Below are positions 1 to 6,923 of a stretch of 16,568 nt of DNA, one piece after another. The stretch spans positions 1-16,568 of the forward strand of contig JAFAAP010000246.1 in assembly GCA_023426505.1 (NCBI GenBank). Direction: 5' to 3'. Every line of letters starts with the position of its first letter. Within the stretch, counting starts at the first letter, position 1. The translations under genes and the position numbers were made by a program. This stretch comes from Pseudomonadota bacterium. Its GTDB lineage: Bacteria > Pseudomonadota > Alphaproteobacteria > Rhizobiales > Beijerinckiaceae. The notes beneath the pieces were generated by a model, which was not told the origin of the DNA, ran no database searches, and was given only the letters and a program-made list of their open reading frames with translations.

Positions 1-52
1 CGCGACCCTCTGCTCCCAAAGCAGATGCGCTACCAGACTGCGCTACACCCCG
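1..52 (-). tRNA. tRNA-Pro(UGG), partial
   Basis: The minus strand reads CGGGGTGT, a D-arm beginning GCGCAGTCTGG, and a perfect five-pair anticodon stem (TCTGC/GCAGA) around the loop TTTGGGA. The anticodon is TGG, at plus positions 16-18. The T-arm and 3' acceptor half lie beyond base 1. The gap to the DUF192 stop (53-111) has only a weak promoter-like pair on the minus strand (CTTGCT at 96-101 and ATAGCC at 73-78, 17-base spacer), so this tRNA may have its own promoter or be read from the csp-DUF192 transcript. I see no terminator in the gap. Confidence 0.93.
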
Positions 53-111
53 CCTTCGTCACCAGGGCTGTTGGCTATCACGGGACCCCCGGTTCAGCAA
101 GCACCAGAAGA

Positions 112-579
112 TTACCTCTTGAACAAGGGGTGCTCAATCCGGTCCCCTGCCTTGATACCAAGGCGGGCAGCCGTGCCGGCATTCAACTCCAGAACGGCCA
201 AGACCGGCTCGCCAGAGGGAATGGTGCGGGTCGACAAAGGTTCCGTGTTAGCGGCGATCCGGGCGATCGTCCCATCCGGCCGGATGAAGAGCATGTCCAG
301 GGGCAGATAGGTGTTCTGCATCCACATGGCGACCGGCTCGACCCTGCCAAAATCGAACAGCATGCCCCTGTCGGCCGGCATTGAGCGGCGGAACATCAGG
401 CCCTGGGCCCGATCGGCCTCGTTCCGCGCCACTTCCACCTGGAAGCTCTGCCTTTGGCCGCCCTGGGAGACGATCGCCAGGGGTTCCAGAGCCTGAGCAT
501 AGGCGGACCCGATGAAGGCGACGCACAGGCCGACGGCGAGGGCGAGAGCCCGCAGGGGACGCAACACGGACAAGCTCAT
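112..579 (-). CDS. Secreted DUF192 family protein
   Basis: A 155-residue exported protein of the DUF192 family, small beta-rich proteins of unknown biochemical role found in bacteria and archaea. Residues 1-28 form a Sec signal peptide: Arg at 7 and 10, a hydrophobic core at about 11-24, and a Ser-Ala-Tyr-Ala cleavage site before Gln29. The DUF192 core runs from about 46 to 153, with the family hallmarks GLMFR (60-64), the RGMLFDF block (71-77), the MWMQNTYLPLDM block (85-96) and a C-terminal GIKAGDRI (141-148). The ATG at 579 is chosen because its A is the last base of the upstream cold shock gene's TGA (TGATG), which suggests translational coupling; no clear Shine-Dalgarno precedes it. A TTG three bases upstream (582) is also possible. 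The family call is secure; the molecular function is unknown. Confidence 0.9.
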   Translation of the reverse strand: MSLSVLRPLRALALAVGLCVAFIGSAYAQALEPLAIVSQGGQRQSFQVEVARNEADRAQGLMFRRSMPADRGMLFDFGRVEPVAMWMQNTYLPLDMLFIRPDGTIARIAANTEPLSTRTIPSGEPVLAVLELNAGTAARLGIKAGDRIEHPLFKR

Positions 580-1199
580 CAATGGGAGTGCGGCAGGGAC
601 ATGTCGGCAAGACGGACTTCGGCCGCCATCAGGCCCTTGGAGCCGTCGCCGAAGCGCACAAAGACCTGCTCGCCCGGCTTGAGCTCGGCAATGCCGTAGC
701 GCCGCAGGGTCTCCATATGGACGAAGATGTCCGGCTTGCCCTCACCTTGCGTCAGGAAGCCGAATCCGCGCAGGCGGTTGAACCACTTCACAACCGCGGG
801 CTCGAGGCCGCTGGTCGGCACCACCTGGACATGGGTCCGGGGAAGCGGAAGCTCGGACGGGTGCAGGGCGGTCGACTCGTCCAGCGAGACAATCCGAAAT
901 GCCTGGAGTCCCCGCGGCCGCTGGACAGCCTCCACGACGATGCGGGCGCCCTCGTTTGCGGCCTGGTATCCGTCCCGGCGCAGGCAGGTCACATGAAGGA
1001 GCACGTCCGGAAGACCGTTGTCCGGCACGATGAAGCCGAACCCCTTGGCCACGTCGAACCACTTGATATGTCCGCTGACCTGAATGAGTTCGAGCGCACC
1101 CTCCTCGGAAGCAGGACGCGCCTCCTCCCGCCGACCGGCATCGAAGGAGGACTGCTCCCCATGGAGACTGAATGAGTTGGAGCCGTAATCGCTAGTCAT
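579..1199 (-). CDS. Two-domain cold shock protein (CspA family)
   Basis: A 206-residue protein with two cold shock (OB-fold, single-stranded nucleic acid binding) domains, at about 42-107 and 133-198, joined by a linker of about 25 residues after a 40-residue polar N-terminus. Domain 1 has KWF (46-48), RNP1 KGFGFI (52-57) and an RNP2-like VLLHV (66-70). Domain 2 has KWF (138-140), RNP1 RGFGFL (144-149) and RNP2 IFVHM (158-162). RNP2 of domain 1 has lost the aromatic residues typical of CspA (VFVHF), so the two domains probably bind nucleic acid differently. Double-domain Csps of about 200 residues are common in Alphaproteobacteria, as RNA chaperones or antiterminators. The ATG at 1199 lacks a clear Shine-Dalgarno. 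The 130-base leader region (1200-1329) has a small palindrome CCTGA-G-TCAGG at 1255-1265, but no promoter I can defend. The gene is coupled to the downstream DUF192 gene. Confidence 0.92.
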   Translation of the reverse strand: MTSDYGSNSFSLHGEQSSFDAGRREEARPASEEGALELIQVSGHIKWFDVAKGFGFIVPDNGLPDVLLHVTCLRRDGYQAANEGARIVVEAVQRPRGLQAFRIVSLDESTALHPSELPLPRTHVQVVPTSGLEPAVVKWFNRLRGFGFLTQGEGKPDIFVHMETLRRYGIAELKPGEQVFVRFGDGSKGLMAAEVRLADMSLPHSH

Positions 1200-1329
1200 G
1201 AAAAAACCCAGACTCGAATCACAAACCAGATTCTTAACGAGAGGATAACATCGTCCTGAGTCAGGGGAAGTCAGAAACGCTCACATGCCGACGATGAATT
1301 TTCTTGCATTCGGTAAGAGCTTCTAATTC

Positions 1330-2082
1330 CTAAACAAAGACGGAAAGCACGGATCCTATTTCTTCATGGATCACGAGATCGGCTATTCCGTCGAGGGGCG
1401 TGGCCTCCCGATTGATGATCACGAGCCTGGCGCCGTTCTCCTTGGCCAGCCCCGGAAAGGCCGCCGCAGGGTACACCAGGAGGGAGGAGCCTGCGACCAG
1501 GAAGAGGTCGCAGCTCAGCGCCAGCCGGCGTGCCCGGCGCATCGCCATCTCCGGCATGGCCTGGCCGAACGAGATGGTCGCCGACTTGAGGATGCCCCCG
1601 CAGGCTTCGCACGCTGGCGGGTCGCCGCTGGCCTCGAAACGGCTGCGGATCCAACCGAGATCGTACGCGCGCTGGCACGTCAGGCATTTCGCATAGGTGC
1701 CGTTGCCGTGCAGCTCCACCACCTGATCGTCCGAGAGGCCGGATGCTTGATGAAGGCCGTCGATGTTCTGGGTGATCACCGCGGGCATGCGACCCGAGGC
1801 GACGAGAGCCGCAAGTCCCAGATGCCCGGAATTCGGGCGCACCCCGCGATACAGATCGTCCATGGCGAACTTCCGCCGCCACGCCTCCCGGCGGGCCTCC
1901 TCACTATGCAGGAAGATCTGGAAATCGATCGGCTTGTGCCGCATCCAGGGGCTGTTCGGGGAGCGGAAGTCGGGCACGCCGCTCTCCGTCGAGATGCCGG
2001 CGCCGGTGAATCCCACGACGACGACGGCCTCGCTGACCATTTCCTGGAGGGCGGTGATTGACGCGGAGGGTCGATCGGTCAT
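1330..2082 (-). CDS. Sir2 family NAD-dependent protein deacetylase (sirtuin)
   Basis: A 250-residue sirtuin, which removes acyl groups from protein lysines using NAD+, giving nicotinamide and O-acyl-ADP-ribose. Visible motifs are GAGIS (27-31) followed by ESGVPDFRSP (33-42) for NAD binding, TQNIDGLH (104-111), catalytic His125 in VVELHGNG, a zinc site of two CxxC pairs (Cys133/136 and Cys158/161), GSS at 198-200, and INREATPLD (223-231) near the NAD adenine pocket. The Ala-Tyr-Arg substrate pattern of desuccinylases (class III) is not seen, so deacetylation is the likelier activity. The length matches the family. The open frame extends to 2259, but the homologous region and a sensible start begin at ATG 2082. 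There is no Shine-Dalgarno there, and a promoter-like -10 lies only seven bases upstream, so the mRNA may be leaderless. The gene is divergent from the membrane acyltransferase gene. The CobB name is possible, but this is not a close enterobacterial CobB. Confidence 0.94.
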   Translation of the reverse strand: MTDRPSASITALQEMVSEAVVVVGFTGAGISTESGVPDFRSPNSPWMRHKPIDFQIFLHSEEARREAWRRKFAMDDLYRGVRPNSGHLGLAALVASGRMPAVITQNIDGLHQASGLSDDQVVELHGNGTYAKCLTCQRAYDLGWIRSRFEASGDPPACEACGGILKSATISFGQAMPEMAMRRARRLALSCDLFLVAGSSLLVYPAAAFPGLAKENGARLVIINREATPLDGIADLVIHEEIGSVLSVFV

Positions 2083-2089
2083 GAAGCTG

Positions 2090-2118
2090 ATATAGGAGTA
2101 TCCGTGGAGGCGTGACAC
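2090..2118 (-). promoter_or_regulatory. Candidate sirtuin promoter close to the start codon
   Basis: The minus strand has GTGTCA (2118-2113; 4/6 to TTGACA), a 17-base spacer, and CTATAT (2095-2090), a common alphaproteobacterial -10. Transcription would begin around 2082-2084, essentially at the ATG. This is a pattern match only. Confidence 0.4.
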
Positions 2119-2124
2119 CCCTCC
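2106..2124. promoter_or_regulatory. 19-bp imperfect palindrome, candidate operator
   Basis: GGAGG-c-GTG-A-CAC-c-CCTCC is symmetric about base 2115, with eight of nine pairs matching and only 2111/2119 mismatched. It lies mid-way in the divergent region and covers the candidate -35 of the sirtuin promoter. This is the geometry of a dimeric repressor site. As RNA it could also form a hairpin in the acyltransferase leader. Confidence 0.4.
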
Positions 2125-2157
2125 CCGCTGGCACAGGATCGACAGGGCGAAAGCGAC

Positions 2158-3132
2158 GTGAGCGTTCACAGCATCCAAAGCAAGGCTGCAGCATCCCAGC
2201 GTTGGGACGCCATCGACGTCGCCCGCGGCATCGCGATCTGCGCCATGGTGGTCTACCACTTCAGCTGGGACCTGAGCTTCCTCAAGCTGATCGCGACGAA
2301 CATCCTCCAGGTGCCGGCTTGGCGCTGGTTCGCGCGCGGCATCGCGGGCTCCTTCCTGCTGCTGTCAGGCGTTGGTCTCGCCCTCGCTCACGCGCAGGGC
2401 TTCCGGAGGGTTCCATTCCTGCGGAGGCTTGCGAAGGTGGGCGGCGCGGCCTTGGCCGTGACCCTGGTGACGTACTTCGCGTTCCCGGAGAGCTATATCT
2501 TTTTCGGCATCCTTCACTGCATCGCCTTATCCAGCCTGTTGGCCCTGCCCTTCCTCAGGCTGCATCCGGCGCTCACCCTCGCGTTCGCACTCGGGTGCCT
2601 CGTGATGCCCTGGGTCTTCACCAGCCCGGCGCTCGACCAGCCGTGGCTCGACTGGCTCGGCCTCGGATCGACCGACCCGGTCACGAACGATTACGTCCCG
2701 ATCTTCCCCTGGTTCGGCTTCGTCCTCATCGGTGTCGCGGTCGGCAAATGGCTTCTCCCTCTCAAGGAAACGATGGACCTCGCGCGATGGCGGGCGACGG
2801 ACTGGTTCTCGAAAGGCCTCGTCTGGGCCGGCCGCAAGAGCCTGCCGATCTATCTCACCCATCAGATCGTCCTGCTCGCAGCGCTCTACGGCGTCCTGCA
2901 GATCGTCGGCCCGAACCCTGCCGCGGAAGCGCGTCCGTTCATTGCGGAATGCGAGGCGAACTGCGTCGAGCAGAACGGCCAGCCCGGCCTCTGCCGATCG
3001 ACATGCTCATGCATCGCCGAAAGCCTGCGCCAGAGCGACGTCTGGCGAAAAATCCTCGACGGCACGGTCACCGCCGAGGACCAGACGCGGATCTCCCGGA
3101 CCGCGCAGCAATGCCTGCGCAGGGCCCCTTAA
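2158..3132 (+). CDS. Membrane acyltransferase, heparan-alpha-glucosaminide N-acetyltransferase/DUF1624 family
   Basis: A 324-residue inner-membrane protein of the HGSNAT-catalytic/DUF1624 family, thought to move acetyl groups across the membrane onto sugars or envelope glycans; the bacterial substrate is unknown. The family signature RWDAIDVARGIAI (15-27) with MVVYHFSWDL (30-39) is at the N-terminus. Hydrophobic segments lie at about 23-35, 62-79, 94-110, 114-133, 138-154, 182-200 and 229-250. His34 and His120 are candidate catalytic or acetyl-carrying histidines. GRKSLPIYLTHQ (225-236) is the typical last-helix motif. An unusual hydrophilic tail (251-324) carries Cys265, 269, 279, 283, 285 and 319. 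The start is GTG 2158, with a weak AGGG about ten bases upstream. The gene is divergent from the sirtuin gene and its TAA overlaps the ureohydrolase stop codon. Confidence 0.85.
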   Translation: MSVHSIQSKAAASQRWDAIDVARGIAICAMVVYHFSWDLSFLKLIATNILQVPAWRWFARGIAGSFLLLSGVGLALAHAQGFRRVPFLRRLAKVGGAALAVTLVTYFAFPESYIFFGILHCIALSSLLALPFLRLHPALTLAFALGCLVMPWVFTSPALDQPWLDWLGLGSTDPVTNDYVPIFPWFGFVLIGVAVGKWLLPLKETMDLARWRATDWFSKGLVWAGRKSLPIYLTHQIVLLAALYGVLQIVGPNPAAEARPFIAECEANCVEQNGQPGLCRSTCSCIAESLRQSDVWRKILDGTVTAEDQTRISRTAQQCLRRAP

Positions 3133-4166
3133 GCGTCAGCTACGTTGAGACGCTCCTCGCTCCGCTCGAAGCGGGATTCGGCCAGAAGGCAGAGAATCTC
3201 GAAGGCGATCGAGGCGCCGACCAGTGCGGTGCCGCCGGACTGATCGAGGGGTGGCGAGACCTCGACCATGTCGGCGCCGACGAGGTTCAGATGGCGGAAG
3301 CCGCGCACGAGCTGAAGCGCCTCCCGGCTCGTGAACCCGCCGATCTCCGGCGTCCCCGTACCGGGCGCGAAGGCAGGATCGATCGAGTCGATGTCGAAGG
3401 TGAAGTAGGTCGGCGCAGTACCGACAATACGGCGCGCTTCGGCAACGGCGTAGGGAACTCCCTTCTCCACCACTTCTTCCATGTCGATGATGCGGATGCC
3501 CTGGTCGAGGGCCCATTGACGTTCATCGGCGGAATACATCGTGCCGCGGATACCAATCTGCACCATGCGCTTGGGATCGAGGACGCCGTCCTCGATGGCT
3601 CTGCGGAAGGGCGTCCCATGGGTCAGCTTCTGTCCGCCGAAGAACGTGTCGCCGGTGTCGCTGTGGGCGTCGATGTGGATCATCCCGAGCGGCCGCTTCG
3701 TGCCGAGCGCACGCAGGATCGGATAGGAGACGATGTGGTCGCCGCCAATCGACAGGGGTGTGACTCCGCCTTGGTGGAGATAGGAGACCTCGGCCTCGAT
3801 CCGGCGGAGGGTGTCCTGCACGTCGATCGGGTTGACAGGGACATCGCCGACATCCGCGCAGGCGCAGAGGTCGTAGGGCGCGACCAGAGTGCCATAGTTC
3901 ACGAAGCGCATCAGGGACGATGCCTCGCGCACCTGGCGCGGACCGAGGCGCGTGCCGGGCCGATTGGTGGTCGCACCATCGAACGGAATCCCCAGAAGGG
4001 CGATGTCGATTCGACCGGGCGCCTCGGTCGGCGCGAGGTACGGCAGCCTCATGAACGTGGAGATGCCGGCAAACCGCGGCACGACCAGGCCGGAAAGAGG
4101 CTGAAACGCCTCCAGGCGCTCCGGACGGGTTTGCCGATCCGTCTTCGTCTTCAGGTTCTGAGCCAT
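3129..4166 (-). CDS. speB: Agmatinase-family ureohydrolase
   Basis: A 345-residue binuclear manganese enzyme of the arginase/agmatinase superfamily, hydrolysing a guanidino compound to urea and an amine. All metal-site motifs are present: GGDHIV (His144), DAHSD (Asp166, His168, Asp170) and DIDSIDP (Asp258, Asp260), followed by the family block GTGTPEIGG (270-278). HGTPFRRA (183-190) resembles the substrate loop of agmatinases and guanidinobutyrases. I cannot tell agmatine from guanidinobutyrate or another guanidino acid, so speB is provisional; gbuA is the main alternative. The ATG at 4166 is chosen because GGAAGGACGGG lies immediately upstream. An in-frame ATG at 4196 has no Shine-Dalgarno, and the frame open further upstream is a shadow of the lrp gene. 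The regulator 110 bases upstream on the same strand probably senses a related amino compound. Confidence 0.88.
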   Translation of the reverse strand: MAQNLKTKTDRQTRPERLEAFQPLSGLVVPRFAGISTFMRLPYLAPTEAPGRIDIALLGIPFDGATTNRPGTRLGPRQVREASSLMRFVNYGTLVAPYDLCACADVGDVPVNPIDVQDTLRRIEAEVSYLHQGGVTPLSIGGDHIVSYPILRALGTKRPLGMIHIDAHSDTGDTFFGGQKLTHGTPFRRAIEDGVLDPKRMVQIGIRGTMYSADERQWALDQGIRIIDMEEVVEKGVPYAVAEARRIVGTAPTYFTFDIDSIDPAFAPGTGTPEIGGFTSREALQLVRGFRHLNLVGADMVEVSPPLDQSGGTALVGASIAFEILCLLAESRFERSEERLNVADA

Positions 4167-4276
4167 CAAATCCCGTCCTTCCACGGCGTCCTCCATGGAC
4201 AAGGTTATGAGCGCCTCGCTCCCGATGAGGCCGAAATCCTCATGTGCCGCAGCCAATTCTGTCGTGAGGCCTGGAG

Positions 4277-4798
4277 TCAGACACGATCTCGGCTGTCGGA
4301 GGCCGGGTAGCCCTCGAAGCTCTTGAGGGTCTTCAGCACGAAGGTTGTATGGATGCGCCCGATCCCGAAGGCAGGGTCGGCCAGGAAGGCGTCCGTGAGA
4401 GCCTCGTAGGCTGCGAGCGTCGGCGCCACGATCCGGGCGATGTAGTCGTATTCGCCATTCACCACCTGCAGTTCGATGACCGCCGGGTGGGCGCTCAAGG
4501 CGCGCTCCAGCCTCTGCCGGGCGGCTCCCGAAGGGTCGCGCATGCTGATGCTGGCCAATGCGATGATGTCGTGTCCCAATGCGGACGGCTCGACGAGCAC
4601 CGTAAAGCCTCGGATAACGCCCTTTTGCTCGAGGCGCTTGACCCGTTCCAGGCATGGCCGGGCGGAAAGCCCCACGCGTTCGGAAAGCGCCTGGTAGGTG
4701 ATGCGGCCGTTCCGGCGAAGCGCCTCGAGAATCGAGAGGTCAATCCGGTCGAGCCGGTTCCTGGCTTCGCGGCTAAGCGGCTTCACCGGCAACTTCAT
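4277..4798 (-). CDS. Lrp/AsnC family transcriptional regulator
   Basis: A 173-residue regulator of the feast/famine (Lrp/AsnC) family. A winged helix-turn-helix spans about 15-65: LDRIDLSILEAL (16-27) is the opening helix, and ITYQALSERVGLSARPCLERVKRLEQKGVI holds the turn and recognition helix. The RAM/ligand-binding domain is about 80-157, with NGEYDYI (114-120), TLAAYEAL (127-134) and the closing IGRIHTTFVLKTLK (146-159). These proteins form octamers and bind amino acids. The ATG at 4798 is supported by GAGAGGA just upstream. The ureohydrolase gene follows by 110 bases on the same strand and dgoA is divergent, so both, and the gene itself, are plausible targets. The intervening 4167-4276 holds a small dyad, ATGAGG-N7-CCTCAT (4225-4243), but no clear promoter or terminator. 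The effector is not readable from sequence. Confidence 0.92.
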   Translation of the reverse strand: MKLPVKPLSREARNRLDRIDLSILEALRRNGRITYQALSERVGLSARPCLERVKRLEQKGVIRGFTVLVEPSALGHDIIALASISMRDPSGAARQRLERALSAHPAVIELQVVNGEYDYIARIVAPTLAAYEALTDAFLADPAFGIGRIHTTFVLKTLKSFEGYPASDSRDRV

Positions 4799-4859
4799 GA
4801 TTCCTCTCAGTCGACTAGGACCTGCCGCGCCCTCTGGATCGAGGGGAAAGCTTGGCGTC

Positions 4860-4887
4860 TCTATCGTACCATCAGGCACCGTTGCAA
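4860..4887 (-). promoter_or_regulatory. Weak candidate lrp promoter
   Basis: The minus strand has TTGCAA (4887-4882) and, after a 16-base spacer, GATAGA (4865-4860). The -10 match is poor. It is listed because the 7-bp dyad is centred on the -35. Confidence 0.25.
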
Positions 4888-4900
4888 TTCCATGGTGCCT
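4874..4900. promoter_or_regulatory. 7-bp dyad with 13-base spacer, candidate operator
   Basis: AGGCACC (4874-4880) and GGTGCCT (4894-4900) form a perfect inverted repeat, centre to centre 20 bases (about two helical turns) apart, in the lrp/dgoA divergent region. The right arm abuts the candidate dgoA -35, and the centre (TTGCAA) is the candidate lrp -35. This is consistent with a site controlling both genes. The bound protein could be the adjacent Lrp-type regulator or an unlinked sugar-acid repressor. Confidence 0.45.
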
Positions 4901-4927
4901 TGACCGCCGGATCGAGGAGCCGACAAT
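4899..4927 (+). promoter_or_regulatory. Candidate dgoA promoter
   Basis: The plus strand has TTGACC (4900-4905; preceded by C, giving CTTGAC, the usual alphaproteobacterial -35), a 16-base spacer, and GACAAT (4922-4927; 4/6). The start point would be near 4934, giving a leader of about 87 bases. A second TTGAC at 4976-4980 has no acceptable -10. Confidence 0.4.
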
Positions 4928-5020
4928 CGCTGGCGCTCGGGCAAAACAATTCCGGTTCGGGCGAGTTGACGGTACGGTGACCCGGGCGTTGCGCCTGTGA
5001 TCCGAACGGGAGGACGAGCC

Positions 5021-5649
<629 letters not shown>

Positions 5650-5650
<1 letters not shown>

Positions 5651-6645
5651 TGAGCTGGTTGGTGCAGCCGCGGCTGGTGAACGGCCCGTTCGACGATCCG
5701 GGGTTGTACCTGGATTTTCGATACGGACGGCGAGCGATCCTGTTCGATCTGGGCGATCTGGCGCCCCTCTCCTCACGAGAGTTGATGCGAGTCAGCCATG
5801 CCTTCGTGTCCCACACCCATGTGGACCACTTCGCCGGGTTCGACCAGTTGCTGCGCGTGTGCCTCCATCGCCCTGGGCCCCTGCACCTGCTTGGCCCTCC
5901 CGGCTTCATCGACCGGGTCGACCACAGGCTCCAGGGTTTCACCTGGAACCTGATCGACGAGACCTCCGTCGATTTCCAAATCCATGTCAGCGAGTTCTGG
6001 GACGATCGGATCGCGCGCAAGGCTGTCTTCCCGGCGCGCCAGGTCTTCATGCGCCGGGAGGTGGAGAGTCCGGACCTGCCGCAGCATGTCGTGCTGTCGG
6101 AGGATGATTTTCGCATCGAAGCAGTCAGCCTCGACCATGGAATTCCATCTTTGGCTTTCGCATTACGCGAAACCCAGCAGGTGAACGTCCGCCGCGGCGT
6201 GCTGGAAAGCCTTGGGCTCCCGAAAGGGCCGTGGCTCAACCGGGCGAAGAGTCTCATCCGCGCCGGGACAGAGGATGCCGAGCTGGACATCCCCGGCATC
6301 GGGCCGGCTTCGCTCCGGGACGTGGCGGAAAAGCTGTTCTTCGTCGGCCCCGGGCAGTCGATCGCCTATGTCACGGATACGGCCTTCACCGAAGAGAACC
6401 GGGAGAAGATCCTCTTTCTGGCCAGGGAGGCCGACCAGCTCTTCATCGAGGCCGTCTTCCTCGAGCGGGATCACCAGCTGGCGGCAGATTCACGGCATCT
6501 GACCGCGTTCCAGGCCGGGCTTCTTGCGCGCAAGGCAAAGGTCCGCGACCTCAACGTGTTCCACCATTCCGCGCGCTATCTGAACGAGCCGACCGCCCTT
6601 CGGCATGAAGCCTTCTGGGCCTTCGAGCAGGAAGCGCTCCTCTGA
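5650..6645 (+). CDS. RNase Z-like metallo-beta-lactamase-fold hydrolase
   Basis: A 331-residue MBL-fold protein resembling the ribonuclease Z/ElaC group. Zinc ligands are visible in SHTHVDH (His55, His57, Asp59, His60), DHGIP (His163), DTAF (Asp243) and HHSARY (His306). HLTAFQAGLLA (283-293) matches the HxTAxxAxxxA motif of RNase Z. The usual N-terminal strand with LGTG/S...P is replaced by a short SWLVQPRLVNGPFDDPGLYL (2-21). An insertion at about 175-235, in the position of an exosite, is proline- and charge-rich. The ATG at 5650 shares its A with the dgoA TGA (TGATG), and AAGG six bases upstream within dgoA could serve as ribosome site, so the two are probably co-translated. tRNA 3' processing is one possible role; another phosphodiesterase or lactonase-type activity is equally open given the sugar-acid neighbour. 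Confidence 0.82.
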
Positions 6646-6651
6646 AATCTT

Positions 6652-6879
6652 TCAGCGACGCCCTCCGCGGCCGCGGAAGAATGGGACGGTCAGCAGCCGG
6701 CGCCCTGTTTCGTCGGTGATTTCGAGTTCGATATTGCCTGCATCCGCGAGTTGGTCGCGCAGCTCCTCGACGGTCGCGAGAGCCTCGGCGCGGGCAGCCT
6801 CGATATCGGGCAGTTCGATTCCCTCTTCGTCTTCGTCGAGGTCGTGGCCGTCACGGATGTTGAAGAAGAAGCGCGGCAT
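6652..6879 (-). CDS. DUF6894 family small protein
   Basis: A 75-residue protein starting PRFFFNIRDG, the hallmark of the DUF6894 family, small proteins of unknown function abundant in Methylobacteriaceae and rhizobia. After the N-terminal strand comes an acidic stretch (DLDEDEEGIELPD, 13-25), a helix (about 26-46, ARAEALATVEELRDQL) and a strand pair (IELEITDETGRRLLTVPF). It ends in a basic GRGGRR tail (70-75). No membrane segment or signal peptide is visible. The ATG at 6879 has no strong Shine-Dalgarno, but the family start is conserved. Its stop codon is six bases from the stop of the converging MBL gene. A stress-sigma-like promoter lies 45-69 bases upstream. Confidence 0.85.
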   Translation of the reverse strand: MPRFFFNIRDGHDLDEDEEGIELPDIEAARAEALATVEELRDQLADAGNIELEITDETGRRLLTVPFFRGRGGRR

Positions 6880-6923
6880 GGGAGTCCAGCATCGTCAATA
6901 AGGGGTTTTTGGGTATCCCCTCG

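Noticed and set aside
1200..1329. Cold shock gene leader as a thermosensor or small RNA
   Set aside because: Only a short palindrome (1255-1265) and weak AT-rich dyads are visible. There is not enough structure to support a claim without folding and expression data.
2083..2259. 59-residue N-terminal extension of the sirtuin
   Set aside because: It would overlap the divergent acyltransferase gene and adds nothing sirtuin-like.
2112..4310. Very long plus-strand open frame (732 codons) across the acyltransferase and the ureohydrolase
   Set aside because: It is out of frame with one well-supported gene and antisense to another. Its translation is rich in Arg, Pro and Gly with no family resemblance, as expected for shadow frames in GC-rich DNA.
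4167..4655. N-terminal extension of the ureohydrolase frame into the lrp gene
   Set aside because: The extra sequence overlaps lrp in another frame and looks low-complexity. The ATG at 4166 has a good Shine-Dalgarno and gives normal family length.
6664..6677. Perfect 14-bp palindrome TCCGCGGCCGCGGA
   Set aside because: It lies within the codons for the Gly/Arg-rich tail of the DUF6894 protein and is well explained by GC-rich repeats of those codons.
6901..6921. Terminator for tRNA-Glu (AGGGG-N11-CCCCT)
   Set aside because: The five-pair stem with a large loop is followed by TATT rather than a U-run, which is too weak to call.
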